Shown piece after piece: positions 60,721-64,000 of a stretch of DNA of 64,000 nucleotides. Within the stretch, counting starts at the first letter, position 1, and every line of letters starts with the position of its first letter. The DNA comes from Streptomyces sp. CB02366 (GTDB lineage Bacteria > Actinomycetota > Actinomycetes > Streptomycetales > Streptomycetaceae), in the NCBI RefSeq assembly GCF_001905905.1, contig NZ_LIVT01000006.1:175723-239722 (forward strand). The letters are read 5' to 3'. The translations under genes and the position numbers were made by a program. Under the pieces are notes generated by a model, which did not search any database, had not been told where the DNA came from, and saw only the letters and a list, made by a program, of their open reading frames with translations.

Positions 60721-61860
60721 ATGGCGAAAGGCCCAACACCCGGGCACGGTCCGCTGACCGGTGTCCGGGTCGTGGAGCTGGCGGGCATCGGACCCGGGCC
60801 GTTCGCCGCCATGCTGCTGGCGGACCTCGGCGCCGACGTCGTCCGCGTCGACCGGCCCGGCGGCCCGGGACTCGGCATCGACCCGGCGTACGACATCACC
60901 AACCGCAACAAGCGCTCCGTCCTCCTGGACCTCAAGAGCGACGAGGGGCCGGCCCGCGTCCTCGACCTGGCCGAACGCGCCGACATCCTCATCGAGGGCT
61001 ACCGCCCCGGAGTGGCCGAACGGCTCGGCGTCGGCCCCGACGCCTGCCTCGCCCGCAACCCGGAGCTCGTCTACGGGCGGATGACCGGCTGGGGGCAGGA
61101 CGGCCCGCTGGCCGAGCGCGCCGGGCACGACATCGCCTACCTCGCGCTCACCGGCACCCTGTCCATGATCGGCAAGCCGGACGAGCCGCCCACCGTCCCC
61201 GCCAACCTGGTCGGCGACTACGCGGGCGGCTCCCTCTACCTCGTCGTCGGCGTCCTCGCCGCCCTCCAGCACGCCCGCGCCCACGGCGAGGGACAGGTCG
61301 TCGACGCCGCCATCGTGGACGGCGCCGCCCACCTCGCCTCGATGATCCACGGCATGCTCGCCGCCGGCAGCTGGCAGGACCGGCGCGGCGCGAACCTGTT
61401 CGACGGCGGCTGCCCGTTCTACGGCACGTACGCCACCTCCGACGGCGGCCACATGGCGGTCGGCCCGCTGGAGGGACGGTTCTACGCGGAGTTCGTCCGG
61501 CTCCTCGGCATCGCCGACGCCTTCCCCGACCGCTGGGACCTCGCCCGCTGGGACGACCTGCGCGCCGCCGTCACCGCACGCTTCCTCACCCGTACGCGCG
61601 CCGAGTGGACCGAGGTCTTCGACGGCACCGACGCCTGCGTGGCCCCCGTCCTCTCGCTCACCGAGGCCCCGCACCACCCGCACCTCGCCGCCCGCTCCAC
61701 CTTCGTCGAGCACGGCGGACAGATCCAGCCCGCCCCCGCACCCCGCTTCTCGGCCACCCCCGTCTCCGTCCGCAGCGGACCCGCGCGGCCGGGCGCCGAC
61801 ACGGACGCCGTCGCCGCCGACTGGGACGTACCGGGGCTGCGGCCCCCCTCTCACGACTAG
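60721..61860 (+). CDS. CaiB/BaiF-family CoA transferase (alpha-methylacyl-CoA racemase type)
   Basis: A 379-residue class III CoA-transferase-fold protein. It begins LTGVRVVELAGIGPGPFAA, the racemase (Mcr/Amacr) form, which has GIGP instead of the AGP seen in formyl-CoA transferases. The active-site Asp is in RAGHDIAYLALTG (about residue 137), with Glu in DGCGGCPFYGTY-like context later (about 223-235). Mcr-type enzymes invert the 2-methyl centre of acyl-CoAs before beta-oxidation. It is followed by acyl-CoA dehydrogenase and thiolase genes, consistent with branched-chain or methyl-branched fatty-acid breakdown. The ATG at 60721 follows TTGGGGGAT. Confidence 0.88.
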   Translation: MAKGPTPGHGPLTGVRVVELAGIGPGPFAAMLLADLGADVVRVDRPGGPGLGIDPAYDITNRNKRSVLLDLKSDEGPARVLDLAERADILIEGYRPGVAERLGVGPDACLARNPELVYGRMTGWGQDGPLAERAGHDIAYLALTGTLSMIGKPDEPPTVPANLVGDYAGGSLYLVVGVLAALQHARAHGEGQVVDAAIVDGAAHLASMIHGMLAAGSWQDRRGANLFDGGCPFYGTYATSDGGHMAVGPLEGRFYAEFVRLLGIADAFPDRWDLARWDDLRAAVTARFLTRTRAEWTEVFDGTDACVAPVLSLTEAPHHPHLAARSTFVEHGGQIQPAPAPRFSATPVSVRSGPARPGADTDAVAADWDVPGLRPPSHD

Positions 61861-61868
61861 GAGACCCC

Positions 61869-63011
61869 GTGCAACGGCAGATCTTCACCGAGGAACACGA
61901 CGCGTTCCGCGAGACCGTCCGGGCCTTCCTGGCCAAGGAGGTCCTTCCGCACTACGAGCAGTGGGAGCAGGACGGCATCGTCTCCCGCGACGCCTGGCTC
62001 GCCGCCGGACGAGCCGGACTGCTGGGCCTCGCCGTCCCGGAGGAGTACGGGGGCGGCGGCAGCGACGACTTCCGCTACAGCGCCGTCCTGGCCGAGGAGT
62101 TCACCCGCGCCGGGGCCGCCGGACTCGCGATCGGCCTGCACAACGACATCATCGGCCCCTATCTCACGGGCCTGGCCACCGACGAGCAGAAGCGCCGCTG
62201 GCTCCCCGGCTTCTGCTCCGGCGAGACCATCACCGCGATCGCCATGACCGAGCCGGGCGCGGGCTCCGACCTCCAGGGCATCCGCACCACCGCCGAGGAC
62301 AAGGGCGACCACTGGCTGCTCAACGGCTCCAAGACCTTCATCTCCAACGGCATCCTCGCCGACCTGGTGATCGTCGTCGCGAAGACCACCCCGGACGGCG
62401 GGGCCAAGGGCCTCTCCCTCATCGTCGTCGAACGCGGCGCGGAGGGCTTCGAGCGCGGCCGCAACCTCGACAAGATCGGCCAGAAGTCCCAGGACACCGC
62501 CGAGTTGTTCTTCAACGACGTCCGCGTCCCCAAGGAGAACCTCCTCGGGACGCGCGACGGCGCGTTCCTCCACCTGATGACCAACCTGGCCCAGGAGCGC
62601 ATGGGCATAGCGGTCGCCGGGATCGCCGCCGCCGAACACCTGCTGGAGATCACCACCCGGTACGTCAAGGAGCGCGAGGCGTTCGGCCGCCCGCTGGCCA
62701 AGCTCCAGCACATCCGCTTCGAGATCGCCGAGATGGCCACCGAGTGCGCCGTCACCCGCACCTTCCTCGACCGGTGCATCGTCGACCACTCCGACGGGGT
62801 CCTGGACGCCGTCCACGCCTCCATGGCCAAGTGGTGGGCCACCGAACTGCAGAAGCGCGTGGCCGACCGCTGCCTCCAACTCCACGGCGGTTACGGCTAC
62901 ATGAGCGAGTACAAGGTCGCCAAGGCGTTCACCGACGGCCGCATCCAGACCATCTACGGCGGCACGACCGAGATCATGAAGGAGATCATCGGCCGCTCGC
63001 TGCTCGCCTGA
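61869..63011 (+). CDS. Acyl-CoA dehydrogenase, long-chain/isovaleryl type
   Basis: A 380-residue FAD enzyme, with AMTEPGAGSDLQG (about 129-141) and the C-terminal IYGGTTEIMKEII. Because Gly replaces Glu in the usual C-terminal catalytic position, the base should be the Glu in LAQERMGIA (about 241-249), as in long-chain and isovaleryl-CoA dehydrogenases. Eight bases separate it from the racemase gene. It starts at GTG 61869. The neighbours suggest branched acyl-CoA substrates. Confidence 0.92.
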   Translation: MQRQIFTEEHDAFRETVRAFLAKEVLPHYEQWEQDGIVSRDAWLAAGRAGLLGLAVPEEYGGGGSDDFRYSAVLAEEFTRAGAAGLAIGLHNDIIGPYLTGLATDEQKRRWLPGFCSGETITAIAMTEPGAGSDLQGIRTTAEDKGDHWLLNGSKTFISNGILADLVIVVAKTTPDGGAKGLSLIVVERGAEGFERGRNLDKIGQKSQDTAELFFNDVRVPKENLLGTRDGAFLHLMTNLAQERMGIAVAGIAAAEHLLEITTRYVKEREAFGRPLAKLQHIRFEIAEMATECAVTRTFLDRCIVDHSDGVLDAVHASMAKWWATELQKRVADRCLQLHGGYGYMSEYKVAKAFTDGRIQTIYGGTTEIMKEIIGRSLLA

Positions 63012-63054
63012 CGCCCCTCCCTCCGCCGTCCCACACCCCCGAAAGGCAGCTGTC

Positions 63055-64000
63055 TTGAGTACCGAAGCATTCGTCTACGACGCGATCCGCACCCCGCGCG
63101 GTCGCGGCAAGGCCAACGGAGCCCTGCACGGCACCAAGCCGATCGACCTCGTCGTCGGCCTCATCCACGAGATCCAGGGACGCTTCCCGGACCTCGACCC
63201 GGCGGCCATCGACGACATCGTCCTCGGCGTGGTCAGCCCGCTCGGCGACCAGGGCTCCGACATCGCCCGTATCGCCGCCATCGCGGCCGGACTGCCCGAC
63301 ACCGTCGCCGGGGTCCAGGAGAACCGCTTCTGCGCCTCGGGCCTGGAAGCGGTCAACCTGGCCGCCGCCAAGGTCCGTTCGGGCTGGGAGGACCTGGTCC
63401 TGGCCGGCGGGGTCGAGTCGATGTCCCGCGTGCCGATGGGCTCGGACGGCGGCGCCTGGGCGATGGACCCGATGACCAGCTTCGAGACCGGCTTCGCCCC
63501 GCAGGGCATCGGCGCCGACCTCATCGCCACCGTCGAGGGCTTCAGCCGCCGCGACGTCGACGAGTACGCCGCCCTCTCCCAGGAGCGCGCCGCCGCGGCC
63601 TGGAAGGAAGGCCGCTTCGCCCGCTCCGTCGTCCCCGTCAAGGACCGCAACGGCCTGCTCGTCCTCGACCACGACGAGCACATGCGCCCCGGCACCACCG
63701 CCGAATCGCTCGCCGGACTCAAGCCGTCCTTCGCCGGCATCGGCGAGATGGGCGGATTCGACGCCGTGGCGCTCCAGAAGTACCACTGGGTCGAGAAGAT
63801 CGACCATGTCCACCACGCGGGCAACTCCTCCGGCATCGTGGACGGCGCCGCCCTCGTCGCCATCGGCTCCAAGGAGGTCGGGGAGCGCTACGGCCTCACC
63901 CCGCGCGCCCGGATCGTCTCCGCCGCCGTCTCCGGCTCCGAGCCCACCATCATGCTCACCGGCCCCGCCCCGGCCACCCGCAAGGCGCTCGCCAAGGCGG
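63055..64000 (+). CDS. Acetyl-CoA acetyltransferase (thiolase), partial at window end
   Basis: Begins at TTG 63055 after GAAAGGCAG and stays open to the end of the window, so the C-terminus lies beyond it; at least 315 residues are present. It reads STEAFVYDAIRTPRGRG, the FadA-like opening, with the acyl-binding cysteine C93 in NRFCASGLEAV and the His-containing HHAGNSSGIVDGAAL later. The second active-site Cys is outside the window. As third gene of the operon it would cleave the beta-keto product of the dehydrogenase cycle. Confidence 0.92.
   Translation, partial: MSTEAFVYDAIRTPRGRGKANGALHGTKPIDLVVGLIHEIQGRFPDLDPAAIDDIVLGVVSPLGDQGSDIARIAAIAAGLPDTVAGVQENRFCASGLEAVNLAAAKVRSGWEDLVLAGGVESMSRVPMGSDGGAWAMDPMTSFETGFAPQGIGADLIATVEGFSRRDVDEYAALSQERAAAAWKEGRFARSVVPVKDRNGLLVLDHDEHMRPGTTAESLAGLKPSFAGIGEMGGFDAVALQKYHWVEKIDHVHHAGNSSGIVDGAALVAIGSKEVGERYGLTPRARIVSAAVSGSEPTIMLTGPAPATRKALAKA

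Noticed and set aside
60648..63011. Frame of 787 codons reading through the racemase gene into the acyl-CoA dehydrogenase
   Set aside because: The first part is an out-of-frame reading of the racemase gene. The dehydrogenase starts at GTG 61869.
1..64000. tRNA, rRNA, CRISPR arrays, insertion sequences, prophage genes and att sites
   Set aside because: No T-loop-like sequences in plausible cloverleafs, no repeat-spacer pattern, and no transposase, integrase or phage gene was recognised. The scan was by eye, so a short non-coding RNA could be missed.

Overview
This 64 kb window is chromosomal DNA of a Streptomyces or a very close relative. The evidence is very high GC with strong third-position bias, many GTG and TTG starts, ATGA/GTGA overlaps, and genes typical of the genus: a conservon with a CYP157-type P450, a WhiJ/AbaA-type HTH-DUF397-ATPase locus, an SsgA-like protein, a WhiB-like protein, a small laccase and a complete mce operon. 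No rRNA, tRNA, CRISPR array, insertion sequence or phage gene was recognised.

Layout. 0.4-5 kb: conservon cvnA-B-C-D plus a P450 lacking the EXXR motif. 5.2-6.6 kb: GH4 glycosidase, ending in a strong two-sided terminator. 6.6-9.7 kb: WhiJ/AbaA-like locus with a divergent HTH/DUF397 pair and ATPase/hypothetical pair, then a SAM methyltransferase. 9.8-14.6 kb: YchJ-like protein, GNAT acetyltransferase, drug-efflux MFS with a C-terminal winged helix, ATP-grasp protein and a small membrane protein. 14.8-16.5 kb: acyl-CoA dehydrogenase and SCP2 genes behind a perfect 30-bp palindrome.

17.1-37.0 kb is the most coherent block. It holds a PucR-type regulator, three secreted proteins of unknown function, and an mce lipid-import operon: MceG-like ATPase, two YrbE permeases, six Mce proteins and four Mce-associated proteins that look like a duplicated two-gene unit. 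A secreted lytic transglycosylase ends the block. Shared TGACAAG-type sequences lie upstream of several of these units and may tie them into one regulon.

37.1-41.5 kb: polyphosphate kinase 2, a LigC-like ATP-dependent ligase divergent from a LigD-type polymerase, and a co-oriented membrane protein. 41.5-47.5 kb: an exported redox and sugar locus. A ThuA plus PQQ-type beta-propeller protein overlaps a cupredoxin plus DUF1080 protein, and both diverge from a Tat-exported two-domain laccase. 47.9-50.2 kb: VOC protein, WhiB-like protein and acyl-ACP desaturase. 50.3-54.4 kb: an ABC-F protein and a DrrC-like UvrA paralogue, probably one resistance operon. 54.6-59.3 kb: SsgA-like protein, YCF48-like secreted protein, alpha/beta hydrolase, YciI protein, a probable frameshifted gene, endonuclease V and two very small membrane proteins. 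59.3-64.0 kb: a saccharopine-dehydrogenase-like oxidoreductase diverges from a CoA-transferase/racemase, acyl-CoA dehydrogenase and thiolase operon that runs off the window end.

Functions come from reading motifs by eye. No database search was possible.
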